Source: Xenophilus sp. E41 (GTDB lineage: Bacteria > Pseudomonadota > Gammaproteobacteria > Burkholderiales > Burkholderiaceae_C). Taken from it: a stretch of DNA of 64,000 nucleotides. The position numbers were made by a program, and so were the translations under genes. The notes beneath the pieces are model-generated. The model made no database searches. It saw only the letters and a list, made by a program, of their open reading frames with translations, and was not told where the DNA came from. Below are positions 36,521-46,836 of this stretch, piece by piece. The number at the start of each line of letters is the position of its first letter. The first letter of the stretch is position 1. Location of the stretch: positions 62,001 through 126,000 of the forward strand of contig NZ_QPIB01000041.1 in NCBI RefSeq assembly GCF_003671765.1, in the 5' to 3' direction.

Positions 36521-37330
36521 TCAGCTTCCTCGCGCCAGACGGTCGAGCACCCACCCCGCAGCGCACTGGCCGAAGGTGGCCGTGACGCTGACGACGGAGC
36601 CATAGCCATGGCAGTTGAGCGAGCCATCGCCATCGCCATCGCCGTCGATGGCACACGAGGCATCGGGCGGGGCCACGCTCTCGCGGCTGAACACGCCGAC
36701 GACGCCGACCTTGCGGCCGTCCTTGGGCGCGCCATGGTGCTTGCGCAGCCGCTGGCGCAACTGGGCCAGCAAGGGGTCGTGCGTGGCCAGGGCGACGTCG
36801 TCGATCTCGACGCGGTGGGCGAGCCGCTTGCCGCCCGCGGCGCCGACGGTGATGAACTCAGCGGCGCGTTGCGCCCTCGCCCAGGCGGCCATGGCAACCT
36901 TGGCCGCCATCTGGTCGCAGGCATCGATCACCGCGTCGACGGGTCCGGCGGCACGCTCGGCCGACGCGCGCAGGGCATCCCAGTTGCCGGGCTCGACGAA
37001 CTCGTCCAGGGGCAGCACGCGGCAGTCCGGGTTGATGTGCAGCACACGCTCGCGCATGGCCTCGACCTTGGCCTGCCCCACGGTGCTGTCGAGCGCGTGG
37101 ATCTGGCGGTTGATGTTCGACTCGGCGATGTGGTCGAGGTCGATGAGCGTGAGCGCGCCGACGCCGCTGCGGGCCAGCGCCTCGACCGCCCACGAGCCCA
37201 CGCCGCCGATGCCGGCAACGAGGACATGCGCAGCGCGGATGCGCGCCGCGCCGGCCACGCCGTAGAGGCGCTCGAGGCCGCCGAAACGGCGCGCCACGTC
37301 GGCCTGCGGCACCATGGCTGCCTGCGTCAT
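36521..37330 (-). CDS. tcdA: tRNA threonylcarbamoyladenosine dehydratase TcdA
   Basis: The 269-residue protein is a ThiF/E1-like adenylating enzyme: HVLVAGIGGVGSWAVEALARSG (nucleotide-binding), DLDHIAESNINRQIHAL, and the family-specific DACDQMAAKVAM. TcdA cyclises t6A37 to ct6A in tRNAs reading ANN codons, using ATP. Near the C-terminus a short Gly/Asp repeat (DGDGDGDG) comes from a hexanucleotide repeat at about 36624-36650. A Met at residue 6 is an alternative start. It sits 35 bp downstream of cpoB on the same strand. Confidence 0.92.
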   Translation of the reverse strand: MTQAAMVPQADVARRFGGLERLYGVAGAARIRAAHVLVAGIGGVGSWAVEALARSGVGALTLIDLDHIAESNINRQIHALDSTVGQAKVEAMRERVLHINPDCRVLPLDEFVEPGNWDALRASAERAAGPVDAVIDACDQMAAKVAMAAWARAQRAAEFITVGAAGGKRLAHRVEIDDVALATHDPLLAQLRQRLRKHHGAPKDGRKVGVVGVFSRESVAPPDASCAIDGDGDGDGSLNCHGYGSVVSVTATFGQCAAGWVLDRLARGS

Positions 37331-37364
37331 GCGGCGCGCCCCTCGGCTATGGAGCCCGACGCGC

Positions 37365-38126
37365 TCAACGCAGGCGCGAGAGGCGTTCGCGCCCGGCCTG
37401 GGCCGCTTCGGACTGCGGGTAGGCCTTCACGAGGTCCTCGAGGGTGCGACGCGCTGCGCGCGTGTCCTTGAGTTCGATCTGGCAGTTGGCGATCGACAGC
37501 ACGGCTTCGGGCGCCTTCACGTGGTCGGGCGCCATGGAGAGCATCGAGCGGAAGTTCGCGATGGCCTCGGTGTAGTTGCGCGTGGCGTACTGCGCATTGC
37601 CCAGCCAGAACAGCGCCGACGGGTTGTAGCCGCTGCGCGGATAGCGCTTGACGAATTCGGCAAAAGCCGTCTGTGCCTGCGCGAACTGGCCGGCGCGGAA
37701 GACGCCGAGCGCCGCGTCGAAGTCCGCCTTCTCCTTGGGATCGGCGGTGAATTCGCGGCCATCGACCTGCACCTGCGACGGTTCGCTCTGCTTGAGCTTG
37801 GTGTCGAGGTCGGTCTGGCGCTGCTGCATGTCGCTCAGCGTCTTGGCCAGCTGCTCGTTCTGACCCGTCATGCGGGCCATGTCGCCCCGCAGGCTGTCGA
37901 TCTGCTGCTGCAGGTCGACCAGGCTGCGGCGCAGCTGGCCGTTCTCGTCGGACAGGCGCTGCGTCGTGTTCTCCGACTGCGTGCGGATCGCCTCGACGCG
38001 CTGACGCAGGTCGAGGATGGCGCGGCGGGCCTCGTCATCCTCGAACAGCGCCGCGTGCGAACTGGCCGCGCCACACAGCACGAAGGCGGCCAAGGCCGCC
38101 TGTCGCCAGGTTGCCTGGAGTCTCAT
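37365..38126 (-). CDS. cpoB: Tol-Pal system protein CpoB (YbgF)
   Basis: The 253-residue protein has a signal peptide (LAAFVLCGAASSHAALF), a coiled coil of about residues 35-110 (LRQRVEAIRTQSENTTQRL...) and a C-terminal TPR domain (about 130-253). CpoB links PBP1B peptidoglycan synthesis with Tol-driven outer-membrane constriction. ATG 38126 (MRLQATW) overlaps the pal stop by one base, deciding the start. pal and tolB lie upstream on the same strand. Confidence 0.94.
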   Translation of the reverse strand: MRLQATWRQAALAAFVLCGAASSHAALFEDDEARRAILDLRQRVEAIRTQSENTTQRLSDENGQLRRSLVDLQQQIDSLRGDMARMTGQNEQLAKTLSDMQQRQTDLDTKLKQSEPSQVQVDGREFTADPKEKADFDAALGVFRAGQFAQAQTAFAEFVKRYPRSGYNPSALFWLGNAQYATRNYTEAIANFRSMLSMAPDHVKAPEAVLSIANCQIELKDTRAARRTLEDLVKAYPQSEAAQAGRERLSRLR

Positions 38127-38650
38127 CAGCGGTAGACGATCTCGGCGCGACGGTTTTGCGCCCATGCGTCTTCACCCGTGCCTTGCACCGCCGGCTTTTC
38201 CTTGCCGAAGCTCACGGCCTCGATCTGGGCGTCGCTCACACCCAGCAGGGTCAGTGCGCGGCGCACGGCCTCGGAACGCTTCTGGCCGAGTGCCAGGTTA
38301 TATTCGCGACCGCCGCGATCGTCGGTGTGGCCTTCGATCGAGATGCGGCGCGATGGGTTCGCCTTCAGGAAGCGGGCATGGCCGTCGATCAGCGACTGGA
38401 ACTCGGGCTTGATCGTGTAGCTGTCGAAATCGAAGTACACGATGCGTGCAACGCCGACCGGGCCTTCGCGCGTCTGCGCGTTGGGGTCGATGGTGACCGG
38501 TGCGACGCCGCTGGCCGACCCGCCCGTGCCGCCGGCACCTGCGCCTGCGTTGGAGACAGGCGCCTCGTTGAGCTTGGTGCCCGACGAGCAACCCGCGATC
38601 AGCGCGGCGATGGCCAGCGATGCAATCGAAATCGAACTTCTACTCAGCAT
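38126..38650 (-). CDS. pal: Peptidoglycan-associated lipoprotein Pal
   Basis: The 174-residue lipoprotein starts MLSRSSISIASLAIAALIAGCSSG with lipobox IAGC, so Cys21 is the likely lipidated residue. The C-terminal OmpA-like domain has VYFDFDSYTIKPEFQSLID and IEGHTDDRGGREYNLALGQKRSEAVR, which contacts diaminopimelate in peptidoglycan. Pal anchors the outer membrane to the cell wall and is recycled by TolB and TolA. Confidence 0.96.
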   Translation of the reverse strand: MLSRSSISIASLAIAALIAGCSSGTKLNEAPVSNAGAGAGGTGGSASGVAPVTIDPNAQTREGPVGVARIVYFDFDSYTIKPEFQSLIDGHARFLKANPSRRISIEGHTDDRGGREYNLALGQKRSEAVRRALTLLGVSDAQIEAVSFGKEKPAVQGTGEDAWAQNRRAEIVYR

Positions 38651-38677
38651 ATGGAACTCCTCAAATTGATCCGATGA

Positions 38678-40000
38678 TCATTGCTTCTGAAATGGACCCC
38701 AGTCCGGCTCACGAATGTCCCCCGCCTTCCCCGCCAGCCGCGCCTTGATCTTTCCATCGAGGGTGGTGGTCATCAGGGCTTCGCGTCCCTGCAGCTGCGT
38801 TGCATAGACGATCAGCTTGCTGTTGGGAGCGAAACTGGGGCTCTCGTCGGCGGAGGTGTCCGTCAGTGCCGTCACGGTGCCACTGGCCAACTCCATCACA
38901 TGGAGTTTGAACGCGCCACCGACGCGCGAGATGTAGGCCAACCACCGTCCGTCGGGACTCACCGAGGGCGAGATGTTGTAGGAGCCGGAGAATGTCACGC
39001 GGGCCGGCGCACCGCCGCTCGCGCCCATCTTGTAGATCTGCGGCGAGCCGCCGCGATCGCTGGTGAAGTAGATCGTGCTGCCGTCGGCCGAATAGGTGGG
39101 CTCGGTGTCGATGGCGCTGCTTTGCGTGAGGCGACGCGGCTCGCCGCCCGTGGCCGGGATCGAATACAGCTGCGAGCCGCCGTCGCGGCTCAGCGTCACG
39201 GCCAGCGTGTTGCCGTCGGGCGACCAGGCGGGCGCGCTGTTGGACCCCTTGAAGTTGGCCACCAGCCGGCGCTGGCCGTTGGCCACCGAGTGCACGTACA
39301 CCACCGGCTTGCGCGACTCGAAGGACACGTAGGCCAGCTGGCCGCCGTTGGGCGACCACACGGGCGAGATGATCGGCTCGGGACTGGCCAGCGCGGCCTG
39401 CGCGTTCTCGCCGTCGGCGTCGGCCACCCAGAGGGTGTAGCGGCCGCCGGCCTTGGTGATGTAGGCGATGCGGGTCGAGAAGATGCCCTTGTCGCCCGTC
39501 AGCTTTTCGTACACATAGTCGGCGATGCGGTGCGAGGCCAGCCGCAGGTCGGCCTGGGGCACGGTGTAGCTCTGGCCGCCGAGGTCCTGGCCGCGCACCA
39601 CGTCCCACAGGCGGAAGCGCACGTCGTAGCGGCCGTCGGCCAGGCGCGTCACGCTGCCGGCGACCAGCGAGTCGGCCGTGCGCTGGCGCCACACCGACAG
39701 GTCCGGTCGCGAGGTCTCGTCCATGGCCTGGCCGGAGGCATCGACACCGCGGAACTGGCCGCTGCGCTCGAGGTCGGCCTTGACGATCTCGGAGATCTTC
39801 TGGGGCGACGCTTCTTCACCCTTGAAGGGCACCAGCGCGATGGGCAACTGCGTCAGGCCGACGCCCGACACCTCGACGCGGAACTGCGCCAGCGCCGGCA
39901 GTGCGCTCAGGGCGGGAGACAGGGCGATGCCCGCGAGAAGGCTGCGGCGGGCCAGGGAAGAAGCTGTGAAAGGAAATGTCGGCGGCAACGGCTTGTTCAT
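38678..40000 (-). CDS. tolB: Tol-Pal system protein TolB
   Basis: From ATG 40000 ([11 protein letters not shown]) the protein is 440 residues. It has a signal peptide ([21 protein letters not shown]), an N-terminal domain and a six-bladed beta-propeller with repeats such as [16 protein letters not shown] and [15 protein letters not shown]. TolB binds Pal and is the periplasmic hub of the Tol system. It is 27 bp upstream of pal. tolQ, tolR and tolA, usually directly upstream, are absent; a divergent ABC transporter gene begins 170 bp away. Confidence 0.95.
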   Translation of the reverse strand: MNKPLPPTFPFTASSLARRSLLAGIALSPALSALPALAQFRVEVSGVGLTQLPIALVPFKGEEASPQKISEIVKADLERSGQFRGVDASGQAMDETSRPDLSVWRQRTADSLVAGSVTRLADGRYDVRFRLWDVVRGQDLGGQSYTVPQADLRLASHRIADYVYEKLTGDKGIFSTRIAYITKAGGRYTLWVADADGENAQAALASPEPIISPVWSPNGGQLAYVSFESRKPVVYVHSVANGQRRLVANFKGSNSAPAWSPDGNTLAVTLSRDGGSQLYSIPATGGEPRRLTQSSAIDTEPTYSADGSTIYFTSDRGGSPQIYKMGASGGAPARVTFSGSYNISPSVSPDGRWLAYISRVGGAFKLHVMELASGTVTALTDTSADESPSFAPNSKLIVYATQLQGREALMTTTLDGKIKARLAGKAGDIREPDWGPFQKQ

Positions 40001-40155
40001 GCAGTTCGGAGAAATTTCCCTGAAGGAAGTTTCCGTCAAGCGGAAAGACGTGAATGGTACACACTGCATTGCACGCTTCGTCACAAACTGTTCGACGTTT
40101 CGATGCAGTCCTACAGCGCGCCGTGGAAGCCCCGGGAGCCGAGCAGGTGCAACCG

Positions 40156-40161
40156 TAGAAT
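40156..40161 (+). promoter_or_regulatory. -10-like TAGAAT before msbA
   Basis: TAGAAT ends 9 nt before the ATG at 40171, again consistent with a very short or absent leader. It lies in the 170-bp divergent space with tolB. Confidence 0.35.
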
Positions 40162-40170
40162 CCGCCGCCT

Positions 40171-41952
40171 ATGCAGCCTTCCCCCGCCGACGCGCCCGCG
40201 CGAGCACCCTTGACGCGCCGGCTCCAGCGGCTCATGGCCTGGTTCGGCGGGTCGCGGCGCTGGTGGGCCATCGGCGTCGGCACCGCGATGGTCGCGGCGC
40301 TGACCGAGCCCCTCATGCCTGCCCTGATGAAGCCGCTGCTCGACCGCGGCTTCACCCAGGGGCAGCTGGCACTGTGGATGGTGCCGGCCTTCATCATCCT
40401 GCTCTTCGCGGTGCGCGGCATGGCGCAGTTCGTGTCGCAATACGCGCTGGCGCGCATCGCCAACGAGGGCATGCAGAGGCTGCGGCGCGTGCTCTTCGAC
40501 CGGCTGCTGGTTGCCGAGCTGGGCCTCTTCTCGCGCCAGTCGGCCAGCGCGCTGTCGAACACCGTGGTGTACGAGGTGCAGACCGGGGGCGTGCTGCTGG
40601 TGCAGGCGCTGCTGGGCCTCTCGCGCGACGGCTTCACTGTGATCGCCCTGCTCTTCTATTTGCTGTACCTGAACTGGAAGCTCACGCTCGTTGTGGCGCT
40701 GTTGGTGCCGGGCACGGCCTGGATCATGAAGGTGCTCTCCAAGCGCCTGTACCGGCTCACGCGCCTGGGCCAGGAGGCGACCGACGAGCTGGCGTATGTC
40801 GTGGAAGAGAACGTGCTGGCCCACCGCATGGTGCGCCTGCACGGCGCGCAGGCCGGGCAGTCGGAGCGCTTCGAACGGCTGAGCCACAGCCTTAACCGGC
40901 TGGCCGTAAAGTCCACCATCGCCTCGGCCGCGATGACGCCGCTCACGCAGCTCTTCGCTGCGGTCGCGCTGTCGATCGTGGTGATGATCGCGCTCTGGCA
41001 GAGCGGCGAGCAGGGCCTGACCGTGGGCGGCTTCGTCGCCTACATCACGGCGATGCTGATGCTCATCGCGCCGATCCGGCGCCTGGCCGACATGGCCAAC
41101 CCGATCACGCGCGGCCTGGCCGCCTTGGAACGCGGCCTGGGCCTGATCGACGACACCGCTTCGGAGACCGAGGGCGCCTTCGAGATCGCGCGCGCCAACG
41201 GCCACATCGAGCTGCGCAACGTGCGCGTGGCCTACCGCGAGGATGCGGCGCCGGCGCTCGACGGCCTGACGCTGATGGTGCGCCCCGGCGAGGTGGTGGC
41301 CCTGGTCGGCCCCTCGGGCTCGGGCAAGACCACGCTGGTCAACCTGCTGCCGCGCTTCGTGCTGCCCGCTTCGGGCCAGGTGCTGCTCGACGGGCAGGAC
41401 GTGGCGGGCTGGAAGCTGTCGACCCTGCGCGCGCAGTTCGCGCTGGTGAGCCAGGACGTGGTGATGCTCAACGACACGCTGGCCGCCAACGTGGCGCTGG
41501 GCCAGGCGATCGACCGCGAGCGCGTGCAGCGCTGCGTCGAGGCCGCGAACCTGGCCATGCACGTCGCGGGACTGCCGCAGGGCATCGACACGGTGCTGGG
41601 CCACAACGCGACGCAGCTGTCGGGCGGCCAGCGCCAGCGCCTGGCCATCGCCCGCGCCCTCTACCGCGATGCGCCGGTGCTGCTGCTGGACGAGGCCACC
41701 TCGGCGCTGGACACCGAATCCGAACGCCTGGTGCAGGAAGCGCTGCAGCGCCTGATGCAGGGACGCACCACGCTGATCGTGGCGCACCGGCTCACGACCA
41801 TCCAGCACGCCGACCGCATCGTCGTGATGGACCATGGCCACATCGTCGAGCAGGGCAGCCATGCGCAGCTGATGGCGGCCGACGGGCTCTATGCGCGGCT
41901 TCAGACGCACACGCCGGTGCCGGCCAGCGAGGCCGAGCCGGCCGACGCCTGA
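40171..41952 (+). CDS. msbA: Lipid A export ATP-binding/permease protein MsbA-type
   Basis: The 593-residue half-transporter has six N-terminal membrane helices (about residues 30-325) and one ABC domain. The ABC domain has Walker A GPSGSGKTT, signature [15 protein letters not shown], and DEATSALDTES. It fits MsbA, which flips lipid A-core across the inner membrane. Lipid A flippase is favoured over a multidrug role by overall similarity, but the substrate is not proven by sequence. It stands alone: a repeat (41961-42021) and then the convergent rng follow. Confidence 0.85.
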   Translation: MQPSPADAPARAPLTRRLQRLMAWFGGSRRWWAIGVGTAMVAALTEPLMPALMKPLLDRGFTQGQLALWMVPAFIILLFAVRGMAQFVSQYALARIANEGMQRLRRVLFDRLLVAELGLFSRQSASALSNTVVYEVQTGGVLLVQALLGLSRDGFTVIALLFYLLYLNWKLTLVVALLVPGTAWIMKVLSKRLYRLTRLGQEATDELAYVVEENVLAHRMVRLHGAQAGQSERFERLSHSLNRLAVKSTIASAAMTPLTQLFAAVALSIVVMIALWQSGEQGLTVGGFVAYITAMLMLIAPIRRLADMANPITRGLAALERGLGLIDDTASETEGAFEIARANGHIELRNVRVAYREDAAPALDGLTLMVRPGEVVALVGPSGSGKTTLVNLLPRFVLPASGQVLLDGQDVAGWKLSTLRAQFALVSQDVVMLNDTLAANVALGQAIDRERVQRCVEAANLAMHVAGLPQGIDTVLGHNATQLSGGQRQRLAIARALYRDAPVLLLDEATSALDTESERLVQEALQRLMQGRTTLIVAHRLTTIQHADRIVVMDHGHIVEQGSHAQLMAADGLYARLQTHTPVPASEAEPADA

Positions 41953-41960
41953 AGAGCGTT

Positions 41961-42021
41961 CTCGAATAAAAAGGCCTGCAGCGCCCGCCGGACGGGCGCC
42001 GCCAGCTATCGTTTCGATAGC
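41961..42021 (-). repeat. Dispersed two-hairpin repeat, copy E, intergenic
   Basis: This copy holds CTCGAATAAAAAGGCCTGCAG, then a GC-rich hairpin GCGCCCG-N5-CGGGCGC, then the 17-nt GCTAT-N7-ATAGC hairpin (42005-42021). It lies in the 82-bp space between two convergent genes (msbA-type and rng), where it could serve as a bidirectional terminator. Confidence 0.8.
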
Positions 42022-42034
42022 AGACCGCCGCGCG

Positions 42035-43579
<1,545 letters not shown>

Positions 43580-43583
43580 GGTG

Positions 43584-44186
43584 TCAGAGTGAAAAACCGA
43601 TCGCCCGCAGCAGCTCGGCTGTCTCGAACATCGGCAATCCCATGATGCCCGAATACGACCCGCTGAGGTGCTCGACGAAGGCCGCCGCTGCCCCCTGGAT
43701 GGCATAGGCACCGGCCTTGCCCATGGGTTCGCCACCGTCCACGTAGCGCGCGATCTGCGCGTCGGTCAGCGGTGCGAAGCGCACCCGCGATGTGCTGAGC
43801 GCCGCATGACGCTGCTCGCCCTGCTGCAACGCCACGGCGGTGAGCACGCGGTGCGTGCTGCCCGACAGCAGGCGCAGCATGCGCGCCGCATCGTCGGCAT
43901 CCGCCGGCTTGCCCAGGATCGTGCGACCCAGGGCCACGGTGGTGTCGGCACACAGCACCGGCGCGTCGGCGAGGCTGCGCCGGCGCAGGCGTGCCACTGC
44001 CGCATCGAGCTTGAGCGCGGTGACCCGCTGCACGTAGGCCGCCGGTGCCTCGTGGGGCATCACGAGCTCCAGCGCCTCGGCGTCCTCGTCGGCATCGGCC
44101 AGCAGCAGCGCATGCTTCACGCCGAGCTGCCCCAGCAGCTGGGCGCGGCGCGGGCTCTGGGAGGCGAGATAAATGAAATCGGGCAT
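43584..44186 (-). CDS. maf: Maf-family nucleotide pyrophosphatase
   Basis: The 200-residue protein has the Maf signature [17 protein letters not shown] at its N-terminus, ADTTVALG and [11 protein letters not shown]. Maf proteins hydrolyse non-canonical or modified NTPs; this form resembles YhdE (dTTP/UTP pyrophosphatase). ATG 44186 ([11 protein letters not shown]) fits the family. It lies 22 bp after rlmH and 4 bp before rng. Confidence 0.93.
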   Translation of the reverse strand: MPDFIYLASQSPRRAQLLGQLGVKHALLLADADEDAEALELVMPHEAPAAYVQRVTALKLDAAVARLRRRSLADAPVLCADTTVALGRTILGKPADADDAARMLRLLSGSTHRVLTAVALQQGEQRHAALSTSRVRFAPLTDAQIARYVDGGEPMGKAGAYAIQGAAAAFVEHLSGSYSGIMGLPMFETAELLRAIGFSL

Positions 44187-44208
44187 GGTGAGGCGGCGCG
44201 CGACGCGC

Positions 44209-44688
44209 TCACTCGCGGTGGTAGGGATGCCCGGCGTTGAGCGACCAGGCGCGGTAGAGCTGCTCGACCAGCAGCACCCTCGCCATGGCATGCGGCAAGG
44301 TGAGGTCGGACAGGCGGATGCGCTCGTGCGCCGCGGCCTTGAAGGCCGGGTCGAGCCCGTCGGGCCCGCCGATGACCAGTGCCACGTCGTCGCCCTCGTC
44401 CTGCCAGGCGGTCAGGCGCGCGGCCAGGGCCTTGGTGGTGAGTGCGGTGCCGCGCTCGTCCAGGGCGACGATGCGGATGTTCCTGCCGGCCCCCTTGGCG
44501 ATCGCCGCCTCGATGCGCTCGCGCTCGGCGGCGTACACGGTCTCAAGGGTCTTGGAGCCCCGCGGCTCGGTCTTGACGGCGCGCAGCTCGAGCTTGAGCT
44601 CGGGCGGGAAGCGCTTGGCGTAGTCGTCCCAGGCCGTCTGCGCCCAGTCGGGCATGCGCTGCCCGACGGCGACGACCAGCAGCTTCAT
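44209..44688 (-). CDS. rlmH: 23S rRNA pseudouridine1915 N3-methyltransferase RlmH
   Basis: The 159-residue protein begins [28 protein letters not shown] and ends [19 protein letters not shown]-like, a SPOUT methyltransferase with the GGPDGL loop for SAM binding ([14 protein letters not shown]). It methylates Psi1915 in helix 69 of 23S rRNA on assembled 70S ribosomes. It overlaps the upstream rsfS stop by 4 bp, the usual rsfS-rlmH coupling. Confidence 0.97.
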   Translation of the reverse strand: MKLLVVAVGQRMPDWAQTAWDDYAKRFPPELKLELRAVKTEPRGSKTLETVYAAERERIEAAIAKGAGRNIRIVALDERGTALTTKALAARLTAWQDEGDDVALVIGGPDGLDPAFKAAAHERIRLSDLTLPHAMARVLLVEQLYRAWSLNAGHPYHRE

Positions 44689-45275
44689 GCCTTGCGGGCA
44701 GCCGCCTTCTTGGCCGGGGCCTTGCGCGCGGCGGTCTTGCCGGCCGGCGCGGATTTCTTGGCCGCCGGCGTCTTGCGCGGTGCCGACTTCGCGGCCGCGC
44801 CCGCCTTGGCAGCGGGCTTGCGCGCCGCCGGCTTCTTGGCCGCGGCGGTCTTCTTCGCCGGTGCGGCCTTCTCCTTGGGCGGCGGCGCGGCCGGCTTGGG
44901 CGCACCGAACTTCAAGCGCACCGGCTTCTCGCCCCAGATGTCCTCGAGGTGGTAGTACTGGCGGATGGCGGGCTGCATGATGTGCACCACCGCAGCGCCG
45001 CAGTCCACGATGATCCACTCGCCGTTGTCCTCGCCTTCCATGCGCGGCTTGTCGTAGCCCGCCTCCTTCACCGACTCGCGCACGCTGGCGGCCAGCGCCT
45101 TGGTCTGCCGGTTGGAGGTGCCCGAGGCCACGATCACCCGCTCGAACAGGGGCGAGAGATGCTCGGTGTTGAAGACCTGGATGTCCTGCGCCTTGACGTC
45201 TTCGAGCCCATCGACGATGGCTCGCTGGAGTTTCTGGGTGTCTTTCTTGACGGAGGCTTCGGAGGGAGAACTCAT
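44685..45275 (-). CDS. rsfS: Ribosome silencing factor RsfS with a Lys/Ala-rich C-terminal tail
   Basis: Residues about 10-125 form the RsfS/Iojap domain ([51 protein letters not shown]), which binds L14 and blocks subunit joining. The remaining about 70 residues are almost entirely Ala, Lys and Pro in repeats such as [13 protein letters not shown], like histone H1-type tails. Typical RsfS is about 105-120 residues, so the tail nearly doubles the basic region. It lies between nadD (1-bp overlap) and rlmH (4-bp overlap). Confidence 0.94.
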   Translation of the reverse strand: MSSPSEASVKKDTQKLQRAIVDGLEDVKAQDIQVFNTEHLSPLFERVIVASGTSNRQTKALAASVRESVKEAGYDKPRMEGEDNGEWIIVDCGAAVVHIMQPAIRQYYHLEDIWGEKPVRLKFGAPKPAAPPPKEKAAPAKKTAAAKKPAARKPAAKAGAAAKSAPRKTPAAKKSAPAGKTAARKAPAKKAAARKA

Positions 45276-45916
45276 CAGGCAGGTCGGTAGAGGTGGTGTT
45301 GGTCAATATAGCGCGCAACCGGCAGGGGAACCAGCGAGGAGATGTCCTCGCCCCGGCCGGCGCGCGCACGGATGTCGGTGGCGCTCGTGTCCACCGGCGT
45401 CACGTGCAGGAACTCGAAGCGTGCGCCGGGCGGCAGCCCCGGCAGCGTTCGAGGGTCGAATCGGCCCGCAGCGCCCGCCAGATCTGCGCGGGCAGCTATC
45501 AAAACAATAGCGATCGAGAGAATCTCCTGCCAGCCGTGCCAGGTGGGCAGCGCGCGTGCCTGGTCGGTGCCCATCATGAGCACGAGCTGCGCATCGGGTC
45601 TTTCGGCCTGCAGTTCGCGCAGGGTGTCGAGGGTGTAGGTCGGCCCGTCGCGCTCGATCTCGCGCGCATCCACCACCGCGCCCGGCACCTCGGCGAAGGC
45701 CAGGCGGGCCATGGCCAGGCGGTCGGCCGCGCTGCTCAGCGTGCGGGCCTTGTGCCAGGCCTGGCCGGTCGGGAAGATGCGCAGCTCGGCCAGCCCGGCC
45801 CGCGTCAGGGCGGCGCGCGCCAGGTCGAGGTGCGTGAGGTGCGGCGGGTCGAAGGCACCGCCGAAGACGCCGATGCGCGGGCGCACCGGCGCCGCCTGGG
45901 ATTGCACTTGCACCAT
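45275..45916 (-). CDS. nadD: Nicotinate-mononucleotide adenylyltransferase NadD (with repeat-encoded insertion)
   Basis: From ATG 45916 ([10 protein letters not shown]) the protein is 213 residues, with the nucleotidyltransferase motif [15 protein letters not shown] and C-terminal [14 protein letters not shown], the ISST-like phosphate motif. It forms deamido-NAD from NaMN and ATP. Residues about 136-155 are encoded by a dispersed repeat (45453-45511) and replace the usual short segment after WHGWQEIL; both conserved motifs are intact. It overlaps hemF and rsfS by one base each. Confidence 0.93.
   Translation of the reverse strand: MVQVQSQAAPVRPRIGVFGGAFDPPHLTHLDLARAALTRAGLAELRIFPTGQAWHKARTLSSAADRLAMARLAFAEVPGAVVDAREIERDGPTYTLDTLRELQAERPDAQLVLMMGTDQARALPTWHGWQEILSIAIVLIAARADLAGAAGRFDPRTLPGLPPGARFEFLHVTPVDTSATDIRARAGRGEDISSLVPLPVARYIDQHHLYRPA
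45453..45511 (-). repeat. Dispersed two-hairpin repeat, copy C, inside nadD
   Basis: It has a GGGTCGAATCGG edge, a GC-rich hairpin GCCCGC-N9-GCGGGC, and the 17-nt GCTAT-N7-ATAGC unit (45495-45511). The orientation on the plus strand matches copies B and E. The nadD frame reads through in the other direction from dapE. Confidence 0.8.
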
Positions 45917-46836
45917 CAGACCCAGTCGCGCCGCGGCAGGAAATCGGTGTACAGCCGCGCCTCGGGTGTCCCCGGCTCGGCCTGCTGCCGGTAGGCCCAG
46001 CTGGCCTGGGGCGGCATCGACAGCAGGATCGATTCGGTGCGCCCGCCCGACTGCAGGCCGAAGTGCGTGCCGCGGTCCCACACCAGGTTGAACTCGACGT
46101 AGCGGCCGCGCCGGTAGAGCTGGAAGGCACGCTCGCGCTCACCCCAGGCCATGTGGCGACGGCGTTCCACGATCGGCAGGTAGGCGGGCAGGAAGGCCTC
46201 GCCCACGGCCCGCAGCATGCCGAAGCTGCCCTCGAAGCCGAGTTCGGAAAAATCGTCAAAGAAGATGCCGCCGATGCCGCGCTGCTCGTTGCGGTGCTTG
46301 AGGAAGAAGTATTCGTCGCACCAGGTCTTGAAGCGCGGGTACTTGTCCTCGCCGAAGGGCGCCAGCGCATCGCGGCAGGTGGCGTGGAAGTGCACGGCGT
46401 CTTCCTCGAAGCCGTAATAAGGCGTGAGGTCCATGCCGCCCCCGAACCAGCACACCGGCTCGCCGCCGGCCGGCAACGCGGCCAGCACGCGCACGTTCAT
46501 GTGCACGGTCGGCACGTAGGGATTGCGAGGATGGAAGACCAGCGACACGCCCATCGCCTCGAAGGGTGCGCCGCTCAGCTCGGGCCGGTGCTGCGTGGCC
46601 GACGGCGGCAGCTTCGGGCCGCGCACCTGCGAGAAGCCGCAGCCGGCGCGCTCGAAGAGTTCGCCGCCCTCGAGGATGCAGGTCAGGCCCTCGCCCTGCA
46701 GCGGCTCGTCGGCCGCCTTGCGCCAGGGGTCGCGCACCGCACGGCCGCCATCGGCCGACTCGACCGCGCCGACGATACGTTGCTGCAGGTCGCGCAGCCA
46801 GGCGCCAACCTCCTGCGGCCCGGTCGACACCCCCAC
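45916..46836 (-). CDS. hemF: Oxygen-dependent coproporphyrinogen III oxidase HemF
   Basis: The 306-residue protein contains the HemF landmarks: [63 protein letters not shown] and [23 protein letters not shown]. It decarboxylates two propionates of coproporphyrinogen III with O2, indicating an aerobic lifestyle. Length is standard. It follows purD with no intergenic space and overlaps nadD. Confidence 0.97.
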   Translation of the reverse strand: MGVSTGPQEVGAWLRDLQQRIVGAVESADGGRAVRDPWRKAADEPLQGEGLTCILEGGELFERAGCGFSQVRGPKLPPSATQHRPELSGAPFEAMGVSLVFHPRNPYVPTVHMNVRVLAALPAGGEPVCWFGGGMDLTPYYGFEEDAVHFHATCRDALAPFGEDKYPRFKTWCDEYFFLKHRNEQRGIGGIFFDDFSELGFEGSFGMLRAVGEAFLPAYLPIVERRRHMAWGERERAFQLYRRGRYVEFNLVWDRGTHFGLQSGGRTESILLSMPPQASWAYRQQAEPGTPEARLYTDFLPRRDWV

